Both the position numbers and the translations under genes were made by a program. The notes beneath the pieces were generated by a model. That model worked only from the letters and a program-made list of their open reading frames with translations, was not told the origin of the DNA and searched no databases. From Acrasis kona (lineage: Eukaryota > Heterolobosea > Eutetramitea > Acrasida > Acrasidae), in NCBI GenBank assembly GCA_026419775.2, contig JAOPGA020000605.1:1-64000 (forward strand): a DNA stretch of 64,000 bases, given 5' to 3'. Below are positions 53,972 to 62,868 of the stretch, one piece after another (the stretch's first letter is position 1; each line of letters opens with the position of its first letter).

Positions 53972-54666
53972 ATGCCGTGTATCAAGAAACATGTATTCAA
54001 TAATGTGCAATTGACTACAAGGAAATTAGACACATACACCAAAGACACGGAGCATTTTGTTGTTTTCAATACGCTTCAACTGAAGCAGCGGAGAAATGAA
54101 TCTAAAAAACGCGTTGCAGAAATCATACAATGGGTTAAAGTCGTTGGGTGATCTCTTAAGTTTAACTTGGCCAACTCACAATTTTTAAAAAAATGATGTT
54201 ATTTCTAAAGAAGCAAAAAAAAATCGTATGCACACATACAGAAGAAGATGAAATCAAACTGGAAGGTAACAAATCCTTTCGTATTTTATGCAAGTTCCCC
54301 AAACACGAAGGGATAGAAGTTATGACGGTTATCCCATCGTGAATGAATCAGTTTCAAATTTATATTCAAATATACTTTTAAAAAATATTTAGAAGACTAC
54401 TACGCAATTTAAACAAGGACGTGAGGCAATGCAAACAGTTGATAGACGCCAAACAACTAGTTTTGAACTATGTGATTTTATCAATTATTTTTATAATTCA
54501 TTGTATCGGGCAAGTTTTATACGTGGGAGAGCACGACGTGCCGCAATTAATGAAATCCGCTTGCGACGAAACCCAAGTTGATAACGAAGCCGGCACATTT
54601 GTGGAACATCTAAAAGAATCCCAAATCGCTCAAACACTTGCTGAACCGACCATATTTGCCGCTTGA
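53972..54666 (+). CDS. Possible small spliced gene, about 180 aa, unknown
   Basis: Three open pieces follow one another: 53972-54151 (starts MPCIKKHVFNNVQLTTRKLD), 54193-54342 (KQKKIVCTHTEEDEIKLEGN...) and about 54392-54666 (RLLRNLNKDVRQCKQLIDAK...). A GT-AG intron at about 54339-54391 joins the second and third in phase. A weaker donor could join the first and second. The third piece contains a hydrophobic stretch (YVILSIIFIIHCIGQVLYV). The pieces may instead be separate microproteins or non-coding. No family recognised. Confidence 0.35.
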
Positions 54667-54902
54667 AATCACTCTAATTACAATATCCTTCAAGAACTTC
54701 CGAGAATATTACAAAAGGCCACCAGAAATTTCTGTGGCGGAATCCTTTCATGGAATTTTACAATTGACAATAACACAAATAAAAACAGTTCTATACCGCC
54801 AATTTCCGCAAAATATTTTGTAATATTTTGACACATAAAGCTGAAAGGAATTGGAGAACCAATCAATACTTTCAAAAAATTTTAAAAAACAAACCGACAA
54901 TC

Positions 54903-55731
54903 ATGCAGACTCTCTACGTGGACACTGAATTCCCACCCTCTAAATGGGATCTACCTGAAGGGAAGGAATTTATGGCTGTGAGACCGTCCGGAAAACTTAT
55001 TGTTGGTGGTGCGAAGCGTTCAGACCCCAGACAAGGGTAAGAATATAAAACATCTTGATCGATAACAATTCAAATCTAGTCAAATTGGAGATTGTTACCT
55101 CATTGCTGCTTTATCCATGTTCTTTGAAGATAAAGATTTAGAAAAAGTAATACACAATCTCGTTCAGTATGATAAGGGAAAAGTTACCTTAAAATTTGGA
55201 GGGCAGTTGGTTGTAACCGATTCTTTTCTACCATATGATAAAGCTCGTCTCGAATTATTATATGGAGGGTCTACCAATGTGGAAGAGTTGTACGTCTCCT
55301 TTATTGAGAAGGCTTATGCCAAACACATGGGAGGTTACAACAAGATAATTGGTGGTAGATCAGAGGAATTTTTACGTTCCTTATTTGGAGGGAGATGTCA
55401 TGTTGTCGAGAATATTCAACGTTACAAGTTCAAAGTAATTCAGGATGCAATCGTAAATTTACATCCTAAAACAATTTGATCATTTTTTTAGATGAAATAT
55501 ATTAGTGAGGGCTTTAAAGTCTGCCTAAACGCGCCACGAGATGATAGTAGGCATGCCTACTCTATTTGTATCATGGAGGGAAAAATTCTGTTAAGGAACC
55601 CTTGGGCCAAAGATGACCTACACGACAGAACTGATGGAATTAACGATGGAGAGTATGAATTAGAGAAGAAGCATATTTATGTACCTTATCCCTCTAAAAG
55701 TGTGCACCTTGGCTTATGGAGGCAATATTAA
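54903..55731 (+). CDS. Compact calpain-like cysteine protease
   Basis: Three exons (introns 55037-55079 and 55453-55491), 248 aa. The first splice restores the calpain signature QGQIGDCYLIAALSMF (oxyanion Gln and catalytic Cys). The second joins to SEGFKVCLNAPRDDSRHAYSI (catalytic His) and ILLRNPWAK (catalytic Asn), giving the full C2 triad. The protein lacks the C2L and EF-hand domains of classical calpains, leaving little more than the catalytic domain; 248 aa is short (calpain protease cores are about 340 aa). Cytosolic, Ca-regulated proteolysis is the family role; here Ca binding was not assessed. Confidence 0.8.
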
Positions 55732-56124
55732 ATAAACTATCGACTACCCAAACCTTCTTGCTAAATAAATGTACTTCGGTACCAGTATCACTCCTTGATA
55801 TCTAATGCAGTATTATTTTCTACTTTGGTACTGGTCTAATCATCTTGTAAATATTGTGAAAAATTTCATGGACGGGATCGGATATTTTATAAGGTCCACT
55901 CTATGAGGAGACCTTGAGCAGTGATGCCAAGGATCTCCCGACCTGGAGTCTTGAGGATCCAGGTTCAGACAGCTTGGTAACTGTCTGCCAGCAGCGTGGC
56001 GAGCTGACTGGGATTGAGGCGGCAGCGTGGCGACCTGTCTCCAAGGTGTGTGGCGCAAGGATCGAGATTCAATCAGCTTGTCGAATCCAACAAAATATGA
56101 GGTGATTTGTCAAAACGATATTAA
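55732..56124. other. Intergenic region, 393 bp, with a GC-rich structured core
   Basis: Contains the hairpin-rich element at 55907-56090 described separately; the flanks are AT-rich. Confidence 0.6.
55890..56090. ncRNA. Candidate structured non-coding RNA
   Basis: A ~200-bp GC-rich island in an AT-rich gap carries successive perfect stems: GGAGACCTTG/CAAGGATCTCC at 55907-55916 and 55928-55938 (10 bp, one bulged A), ACCTGGA/TCCAGGT at 55941-55947 and 55958-55964, CAGACAG/CTGTCTG at 55966-55972 and 55981-55987, then a GCCA/TGGC hairpin. A 12-nt direct repeat (GCAGCGTGGCGA at 55991 and 56022) follows. The plus strand ends in TGTCGAATCC (56079-56088), 9/10 to a Pol III B-box; the minus strand has a T5 at 55859-55863. 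There is no long open frame. It does not match tRNA, U-snRNA, SRP or RNase P motifs by eye. Confidence 0.5.
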
Positions 56125-56697
56125 TTAGTGTAGTTTATTGTCCGAACTTACAATCTCTGTTCTCAAAAATTTTACTTTCAATGGTTTTCCACTTGGAGAG
56201 CAGAACATCAAGCCTGCTTTTGTGGGGACTTTAGATGATAATGGAAAAAGTCTGATCATAGAGAACGATTGGCCCTCTACTTTGGCTCTAACAGTCACTG
56301 CATCACTGCTCCAACTTGCCCTTATAGTTACTTTCTTGCCGTTCCATTCAGGTTTTGCCGATAGAGACCAGTCTGAATTCTCATTGGTTACAACAGCACC
56401 AAGTTGAAGCATATTGTCCGAATACTCAACACCAATTTTTGCCCACTGAGAGTCAGATTGCCAAATTAATATACCTGCTTGATCAAAGTTGTTGCTATAA
56501 TCTGGAATAAAATCCACCTCTAAAGCGGTATCATGGTTGAATGTCTCCAAAAGTGCGTGGGCGTTGTTATGTACGAAACCATAGCTCGTATTGCGCCACA
56601 AATCAGACTCAATCAATGTTTCTACAATCAATGCTCCATTATCTTCCTCGACCTTATGAGGTCTGTTCATCCACTCGCCTTGGTACTTGGATGCCAT
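56125..56697 (-). CDS. DUF1349 (concanavalin-like) domain protein
   Basis: Single exon, 190 aa. Segments NGALIVETLIESDLWRNTSYGF, ALEVDFIPDYSNNFDQAGIL, IWQSDSQWAKIGVEYSDNML and KAGLMFCSPSGKPLKVKFL match the jelly-roll lectin-like DUF1349 family (bacterial YesU and fungal homologues), which probably bind or act on sugars. No signal peptide, so it should be cytosolic. Confidence 0.85.
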   Translation of the reverse strand: MASKYQGEWMNRPHKVEEDNGALIVETLIESDLWRNTSYGFVHNNAHALLETFNHDTALEVDFIPDYSNNFDQAGILIWQSDSQWAKIGVEYSDNMLQLGAVVTNENSDWSLSAKPEWNGKKVTIRASWSSDAVTVRAKVEGQSFSMIRLFPLSSKVPTKAGLMFCSPSGKPLKVKFLRTEIVSSDNKLH

Positions 56698-56815
56698 TGT
56701 TTAGTTTGATTTTGATTTATGAAAACACGTGTTTACACTCCGCCGGGGGTCTCGGGGACATCTTTGTTGTAATGAGTGCTTTTAAATTGAAAAGTGGTCA
56801 ACAAATTGAATGATT

Positions 56816-57817
56816 TTATTCTACATCATCTACATCAGTTACATCTTCGATTTTTATATTCCCAAATACAGCTTCGACAATTTCTTCTTCAACATCTTCC
56901 TCTTTGTTATCTTCATTGTTGTCATCCTCTTCGTCATCAGATTCACCCTCGGTATCTGAATCATCGAGTCCATAGTTAGAATACAATCCTTTGTACTCTG
57001 TCCCACCATTCTCCTGAATTAATCGTTGACGAGATTTTTCCTGCATTTCTTCAAACTTCCTCAAGTTATTTTTTCTTGTCTCTTCCTCTTCGTCTCTAAT
57101 TTTTTGCCTCTCCTCAAACTCTGCATCTACTCCTCCCCTCGCCCACGCCATAACACATCGTCTCTCCTTGTCAAATACTGGAAGTTCGTCAAGGTAGTTT
57201 AGTGTTGGTATGCTGGATATCATTCTCTTTCTGTAGTTTTTAGTATTATTGATGATAGGATTGCCTTTCAGATACAACACACCCAAGCTAGGCATCTTGG
57301 CGAATACATTTTCTATAATGCTCTCATCTGCTAGTTTGTTGTTCATTATATTTAAAACTGTTAGTTTTTTTAATTTCGTCAGCTCCTGAATATCGTCACT
57401 TGTCGTAAGCCGGTTATCATTCACATTTAGTGTATCTAGATCTGGGCAGCCTTCTAGATTTTCAATTTTTGGAATTCTGTTATTACCCACATCTAGTGTG
57501 TGTAAGTTTGATAGCGAATCTAATCCCTCTAACTTTGTAAGCATGTTCTGTTGCAAATACAGGCACTTTAGCTCTTTCATATGAGATAAATTTTCGATCT
57601 TGTATATGGCATTTGCTTCTAGCCATAGAGCTTGAATGCCGGTGTACTCTTCTAAATTTTCAATCTTTCTAAAGCCTTTAAAGTGGAGATAAAGTTTATC
57701 GTTCAAATTGGGGGTAGAATACAAGTTGCTGTCCCTACAAATCTTTTTCACTAGAGACGCAGTCATCCTGCTCTTTTCTGCTTGATCATGAGCGGGCTCT
57801 TGTTGTTCCTGGCTCAT
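56816..57817 (-). CDS. DNAAF1: Axonemal dynein assembly factor 1 (DNAAF1/LRRC50/ODA7)
   Basis: Single exon, 333 aa. The N-terminus [40 protein letters not shown] and [20 protein letters not shown] is the DNAAF1 signature, followed by six SDS22-type leucine-rich repeats, the LRR cap ([20 protein letters not shown]) and an acidic coiled C-terminus. DNAAF1 helps pre-assemble outer and inner arm dyneins in the cytoplasm of flagellated cells. Its presence implies that this organism can build a motile flagellum. Confidence 0.9.
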   Translation of the reverse strand: MSQEQQEPAHDQAEKSRMTASLVKKICRDSNLYSTPNLNDKLYLHFKGFRKIENLEEYTGIQALWLEANAIYKIENLSHMKELKCLYLQQNMLTKLEGLDSLSNLHTLDVGNNRIPKIENLEGCPDLDTLNVNDNRLTTSDDIQELTKLKKLTVLNIMNNKLADESIIENVFAKMPSLGVLYLKGNPIINNTKNYRKRMISSIPTLNYLDELPVFDKERRCVMAWARGGVDAEFEERQKIRDEEEETRKNNLRKFEEMQEKSRQRLIQENGGTEYKGLYSNYGLDDSDTEGESDDEEDDNNEDNKEEDVEEEIVEAVFGNIKIEDVTDVDDVE

Positions 57818-58100
57818 ATTTGATTGTAATCGTATTAGCGCAAAAGAGGTCTTGTAATCAACTTAAGTTCGACGAGACATACATTGAAAAAGCTTATAAA
57901 ATTTTTGAAACCATATCTTACTAATAAAATGAAAGAGGGCGATTTATTTTTCTCTAGAATTGGACGGGTATATGACACTGTTTACGACCCACTCCACATG
58001 TTTGAAATACTTTTATTTTAATCAAAAATAGTAGGGGCAGTAACAATAATAGAAAATTCTTTTGATCTTGCAACTTACAACACCAAAAATACAACAAAAA
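57818..58100. other. Divergent promoter region (DNAAF1 / clostripain-like)
   Basis: 283 bp, AT-rich, carrying the starts of two divergent genes. No other element is seen. Confidence 0.4.
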
Positions 58101-59909
58101 ATGTACCCATACCCAAACAACATTTACAGAGACGGTTCAATGAACAATTATAATACACCAATGAATGGCCCTCCAATGAACAACGCACCACCAATGAATG
58201 GTCCCCCAATGAACAACAATTATGGTCCTCCCATGAACAACTATAACGGTGGCCCTCCAATGAGTGGCCCACCTATGAACAACAACTTTAACGGGCAACC
58301 AATAAACAATAATTACAACACAAATGGGTACAATGGACAACCACCCATGAATAATGGTGGTCCCCCTATGAACAACAACTACAATGACTTCAACGGTCCA
58401 CCCATGAATGCCCCAATGAACAACTACAACACGAATGGATACAATGGGCAACCAATGAACAACAACTACGGACCTCCTCCAACCGGAAACAATTATCCAC
58501 AACAAAACAACTACAGCGGTCCACCCATGAACAACTACAACGTTCCACAAAACACTTACAACAACAATAATGGATTTAATCAACAGGGACCAAAGCTACT
58601 CGTATTGATGTATTGGTAAGTCCAACAACGTTTACAAAACATTTCATCAAAAAAGTGTGGCAGATAACAATTTAAATGATTTCTTCTTCTCCGACTTCAA
58701 GGAACTAACGGAAGGTTTCAAAAAGAATTTCAATCCGCAAGTTCAATTCGTTCTTCTTGTTGACGTTGACGAGGACAGTGCCAACATGGCAAGACCCATT
58801 CAACAAGGAATTTGGAAATCCAATCCAGATGGAACATTTGTAAAGGACACTCGTTACATAGGACAGATCGATCCAGAGAGAAGCGGAAATTGGGAAACTT
58901 TACAAAAATTTTTGGAAGTTTACAAAGCAGAATACCGCGCTCAACATTCCGTTCTATTCCTATGGAGTCACGGAAGCGGAGCAGGTAGGTCGAATCGATC
59001 TCTCTCTTCTAATCATGTGTAGATGGTTTTGGAAGCGACGATCATTCTCAAAATGCGCTCGAGTCGTACATGACCGTGAACAATCTCGGAAGATCGCTTC
59101 AAGGAAAATTCTTTGATTTGATCGTATTTGATTGTTGTTTGATGAGCAACCTCAAAGTGATTAAAATGTTAAACGATCGCAAAGTAGCGAGATATTTGAT
59201 TGCATCGCCTAATGCGGTACCTGGTAATGGATGCGATTACAGACCATTAGGAGACATTGTATCCAGATTGGCGGTCGGTCAAATTGATGTGGGACAGATG
59301 GCAGCCGAAGTTCAATCGAGGGTGACCAACAGAAAAGTGTGTCAAACGCTGGTGGAATTCGATACCAACAATCAACACGTTCAAACATTTTTGGATCGCT
59401 TCGATGAGATTTATGATTCCATCCCATACGTCACGAAACAAAATTTCATGCAGCAACATTACAGGAGAGCATATGAATACAATCCTGCAAGAGGTGCCAC
59501 TCAACAAGTTTTCAATTTTGACATTTTGTGGTTGCTCAAGAACATTGGCAAATCGAGAGAGGCGACTGATTTGGAAAAGTTCATGAAGCCTTGCATCTTT
59601 CCATTGTTCTCCGATAAGCAGGCTGCCAGTCAGCAGGACAAGAGTCAATTGGATAGATCTGGAGCGGTGAATAGGGATTTGGTCTACACCACTACTAACA
59701 CCTACGTGAGCGTGACTCCTGGTATGGAGGCTTATGCAAGCATCTTTGGTAGTGGAGGCGGTGGCAGCAGCGGCTCTGTTCCTACCACGGTGGTCAATCA
59801 TCATCCATCCAATACGACTTATGGACAGAGCGTTGTTGTTAGCGATCAACAAACAGGATCTGGATATCCTGGCGATGCAGGAGTCAGCATTAATTTATTT
59901 AAAAATTAA
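58101..59909 (+). CDS. Clostripain-like (C11) cysteine protease with a prion-like Asn/Pro/Met/Gly-rich N-terminus
   Basis: Three exons (introns 58616-58655 and 58985-59022), 576 aa. The first ~170 residues are almost only N, P, M, G, Y and Q in PPMNNNY-type repeats. Then a C11 peptidase domain: LLVLMYCVADNNLNDFFF, QFVLLVDVDEDS, the catalytic His in SVLFLWSHGSGADGFGSDD, and the catalytic Cys in DLIVFDCCLMSNLKVIKML. Clostripain-type enzymes cleave after Arg/Lys and are related to gingipains, caspases and metacaspases. The Asn/Pro tail could drive phase separation; this is inference. No signal peptide. Confidence 0.85.
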
Positions 59910-59931
59910 AAATAAAAATTATTTTAATTAT
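59910..59931. terminator. Bidirectional poly(A) region (C11 / AlgH)
   Basis: The stops are 14 bp apart. An A-rich run with AATAAA on the plus strand is followed by T-rich sequence with near-AATAAA minus-strand signals. Confidence 0.45.
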
Positions 59932-61116
59932 TTTTGTGACCGAGATTTTTCCAGGACGAAAATTCTCCACCCAGTTTATCCATGATCACGTCGTAAGTTA
60001 TGTGTGGATCATGGTTAGTCTGCTTGAGCAGCGTGAATACGTCATCACATTTTGCCATGATCCATACGTTGTAATCAATTTCTTTTTGGAGTTGTTGAGC
60101 TTTCCAAGTGGTCATTCCTTTGTAAAGTATGCAATCTTCATCTTTGACCCTACCTTCATCCAAGTAAGAGTCGAGTGCATGTATCGATCGCACGTCGGGC
60201 GTCCAGAACAAGCGATCCGAGACTCTGATGATGCCTTTATCGCGTGCCTCTACATTTAAAATGTCAGAAGAAAACAATGCAGTTCGACCCTCCACCGATT
60301 CGACGGGGCCACCGAAATGTTGCTTGCTTATTTTTTTAATGTTTTCTGGGAGATTGTTGAAGCGCACTTCCTCCTCTTGCTTGAGCTGTAATTTTCGGTG
60401 TTGAGGATTTACTTGTGTGATGGATACCGGTCCACCAAAGTGCCTCGCGAATGACTCTCTTTGTTCTTGAACTAGTTGAACAGCTTCAGGAACGTAAAAT
60501 GGTTCCTGATCTTCGTTTTTGTTTTCTGTTAGAAATAGACCCCTTGTTGCTACTCTTGATGTATATTGATGGTTTCTCTCGTCGTGTGATGTTATGAGGA
60601 GTATGGCACGATTGTATAAATTCTTTCTGACTGCTGGGTGAGCAACAAGTATTACACCCGGCCCTACTTTGTTCACTCTTGTTACGTTCACGTCAATTAT
60701 TTCTGTTTGCGCTGTGGGTTCCTCAAGCTTTAGTGCGCTGGAAGCGGCGTTGTTTAATTCTCGAAGTGCAAAAAATGCCGAATCGATCGCTGCATCTAAT
60801 TCCTGAATAACTATTAGTGTTTGAAAGTTGCGTTACATACTTCTCCTTTTAAGTGTCGATTTTCTTTGAAGTAATGCAGCATTGTGTTTGTAAAGTTTAC
60901 TGTAGGATGGTAATATTTTGCTGTTTGTTTTCCGAAAAATGCGACCGCATAGTCATGTATGTACTCGTCAACCTTATTTGAAGCTGGTGAAGTTTTTGAA
61001 TTTGAACTCCGGACGACAGGATTCACAAGATAAGCTTTTAGAAATGGTTTGTGATCGAAGGTCCTCGCTGTGTGCATCAGGTTCCGGAACAAGATCTTGC
61101 TTAACTTGTTGGTCAT
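59924..61116 (-). CDS. AlgH/UPF0301 (YqgE) protein with an LYR-like N-terminus
   Basis: Two exons (intron 60803-60840), 384 aa. The C-terminal half has the UPF0301 pattern: KVGPGVILVAHPAVRKNLYN, RAILLITSHDE, TRGLFL, and near the end YKGMTTWKAQQLQKEIDYNV. The first exon has KILFRNLMHTARTFDHKPFL, which resembles the LYR-motif helix seen in mitochondrial complex assembly proteins. UPF0301 proteins are widespread in bacteria with poorly known function; eukaryotic copies are usually organellar. The combination suggests a mitochondrial protein, though a targeting peptide was not verified. Confidence 0.8.
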
Positions 61117-61162
61117 TGCTGTTCTACTCGATTATTTTATTTTTGTAAAATCAACTAAAAAG

Positions 61163-61873
61163 ATGAGGTTTGTTATGTTTGATATCGGGGGAGTTCTCGC
61201 AAATGATATGTTTAACGTGCTTTTCGAAACGCTTTTGGCATCCGATGTTGAAAGTGATAAATCCGAGCTTAAACAAATAATGAGTATTGCAGACGAGGTC
61301 TGGGGTGACTATAAGCTTGGCAAGATAACAGAAGATGAATTCTTCAAAACAATCATTCAGAAGTCGAGTATCTCCTCCGCAATTTCTCGCAGAGGACATT
61401 TTACTGGTGATGACGAGGGATTACTTAATTACTTGAAGAAAACTTTGCGAGAACAAAATTTCGCATTATTCACAGAAACAGTACAGTTTGCTAGCAAACT
61501 AAAAAGCGTAACCAACATTAAAATCGGTATATTATCCAACCACTCAAAGGAGTGGATTCACGATTTGTTTCTCCTCAATGATGGATTGTTAAATCAAGTT
61601 TTTGACAATAAAGACTTGGTTGTAATTTCCTGCGACGATGACATTTGTGCAGCCAAGCCAGACTTTAAAGTGTATGAGGGAATGCTAAGCCGTATAAAGC
61701 TTGTAGATCCTCACGTTTCCCTGGATCAAATTATTTTCATCGATGACAAGAAGAGAAATACCGATGCAGCCATCCACTTTGGTATCACACATTCTATTCA
61801 TTTTGATGCCCGCAAGCAGTCCGTAGAACAACATTTGAGACCTCAATTAGAACAGTTCTCAATTTTTTATTAA
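61163..61873 (+). CDS. HAD-superfamily hydrolase
   Basis: Single exon, 236 aa from ATG 61163. HAD motif I is RFVMFDIGGVLAND (nucleophile Asp; DxGGV type of the epoxide-hydrolase/haloacid-dehalogenase subclass), motif II is GILSNHS, the motif III Lys is in CAAKPDFKVYEGML, and motif IV is IIFIDDKKRNTDAA. A helical cap lies between I and II. Substrate unknown; members dephosphorylate small metabolites. It is divergent from the AlgH gene across 46 bp. Confidence 0.85.
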   Translation: MRFVMFDIGGVLANDMFNVLFETLLASDVESDKSELKQIMSIADEVWGDYKLGKITEDEFFKTIIQKSSISSAISRRGHFTGDDEGLLNYLKKTLREQNFALFTETVQFASKLKSVTNIKIGILSNHSKEWIHDLFLLNDGLLNQVFDNKDLVVISCDDDICAAKPDFKVYEGMLSRIKLVDPHVSLDQIIFIDDKKRNTDAAIHFGITHSIHFDARKQSVEQHLRPQLEQFSIFY

Positions 61874-62062
61874 ATATTGTTTATTCTTACTCTGAACAAA
61901 AATCCACTCTCTAGCTGAACTTCCTTTCTACATATATATCATTTGTTACTTTTGCTCTGACCCATGTTTTCAGTCCTTTGTAATTGAGTTGGACAACTTG
62001 GGAAGTTGTTTAGATGTTCCATCGGCAGAACTTGAGTAAACCTTTAGATTAACAAAGTCGAA

Positions 62063-62777
62063 ATGTTCCCAAAGTACCAGTTTGAATTTAAGAGACCACA
62101 CCCTTCATCGGATTTCAAGAACGCTTTTGTTAAGATAATAAGAGACGTGAATGAAGGTGCAGGAGTTGAAAGCTTATTGTATAAAGACGATAAAGTCATA
62201 GTGCTCTATGACGCATTTCCGAAGGCAAGATTCCATTGTCTGGTGATCCCTCGTGACGAAAAGATTGAATATCTATCAGATTTAAAGAAGGAGCATATAC
62301 CACTGTTAGAGCATATGAAAATGATAGGAAGCAAATTAATAGAACAGTAAGTATGAATTGCAAATCAAACTAAACAATACCCCCAGTATAGAAGGCACGA
62401 ATGACGTTAAGAGCGGATTTAAAATGGGATTTCATGCCATTCCGTCAATCAAAGTTCTACACCTGCACGTCATCAGCCAAGATTTTGTATCAAATCATTT
62501 AAAAAAACCTCACCACTATAACTCGTTTGCAACAGATTTTTTTATACTAATTGAAAACGTTATTAATACATTAATGGAGCAAGGCGAATATAAAGTGGAT
62601 GAAGAGAAAAGTAAAAAGATGGTTGACAAGAAAGAGATGTTGTGTTTAAAAACTGGAAAAGTATTCAAATCTTTAGGGCAGCTGAAACCATATTTGCAAC
62701 ACCGAAATGAACCTAATAAAGAATTCTTTTCGTATCGTGGATTACATATTTTGTTTGTGCCCGATGTTCGCTTGTAA
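62063..62777 (+). CDS. APTX: Aprataxin-like HIT-domain protein with degenerate zinc finger
   Basis: Two exons (intron 62347-62386), 224 aa. HIT domain: YKDDKVIVLYDAFPKARFHC, LVIPRDEKIEYLSDL and the active site VLHLHVISQDFVSNHLKKPH, which is closest to aprataxin, an enzyme that removes AMP from stalled DNA ligation ends. The C-terminal finger region EMLCLKTGKVFKSLGQLKPY followed by LQHRNE keeps the first Cys; the second is Thr (C-x2-T), and the usual His (as in E-H-L) is Tyr (P-Y-L). Zinc binding is therefore doubtful. There is no FHA domain. Probably a nuclear DNA-repair protein. Confidence 0.85.
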
Positions 62778-62868
62778 GAAAATAAGACTTCACAAATGGC
62801 GGAGATCAAGAGCTCAATTTTATACACTTCAAAAATCAGTCAACCACCAGTCATACGGAAAACAAAAA

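Noticed and set aside
58137-58583. Minus-strand Val/Ile/His-rich frame opposite the clostripain N-terminus
   Set aside because: It is the antisense of AAC/CCA/ATG repeats, not an independent gene.
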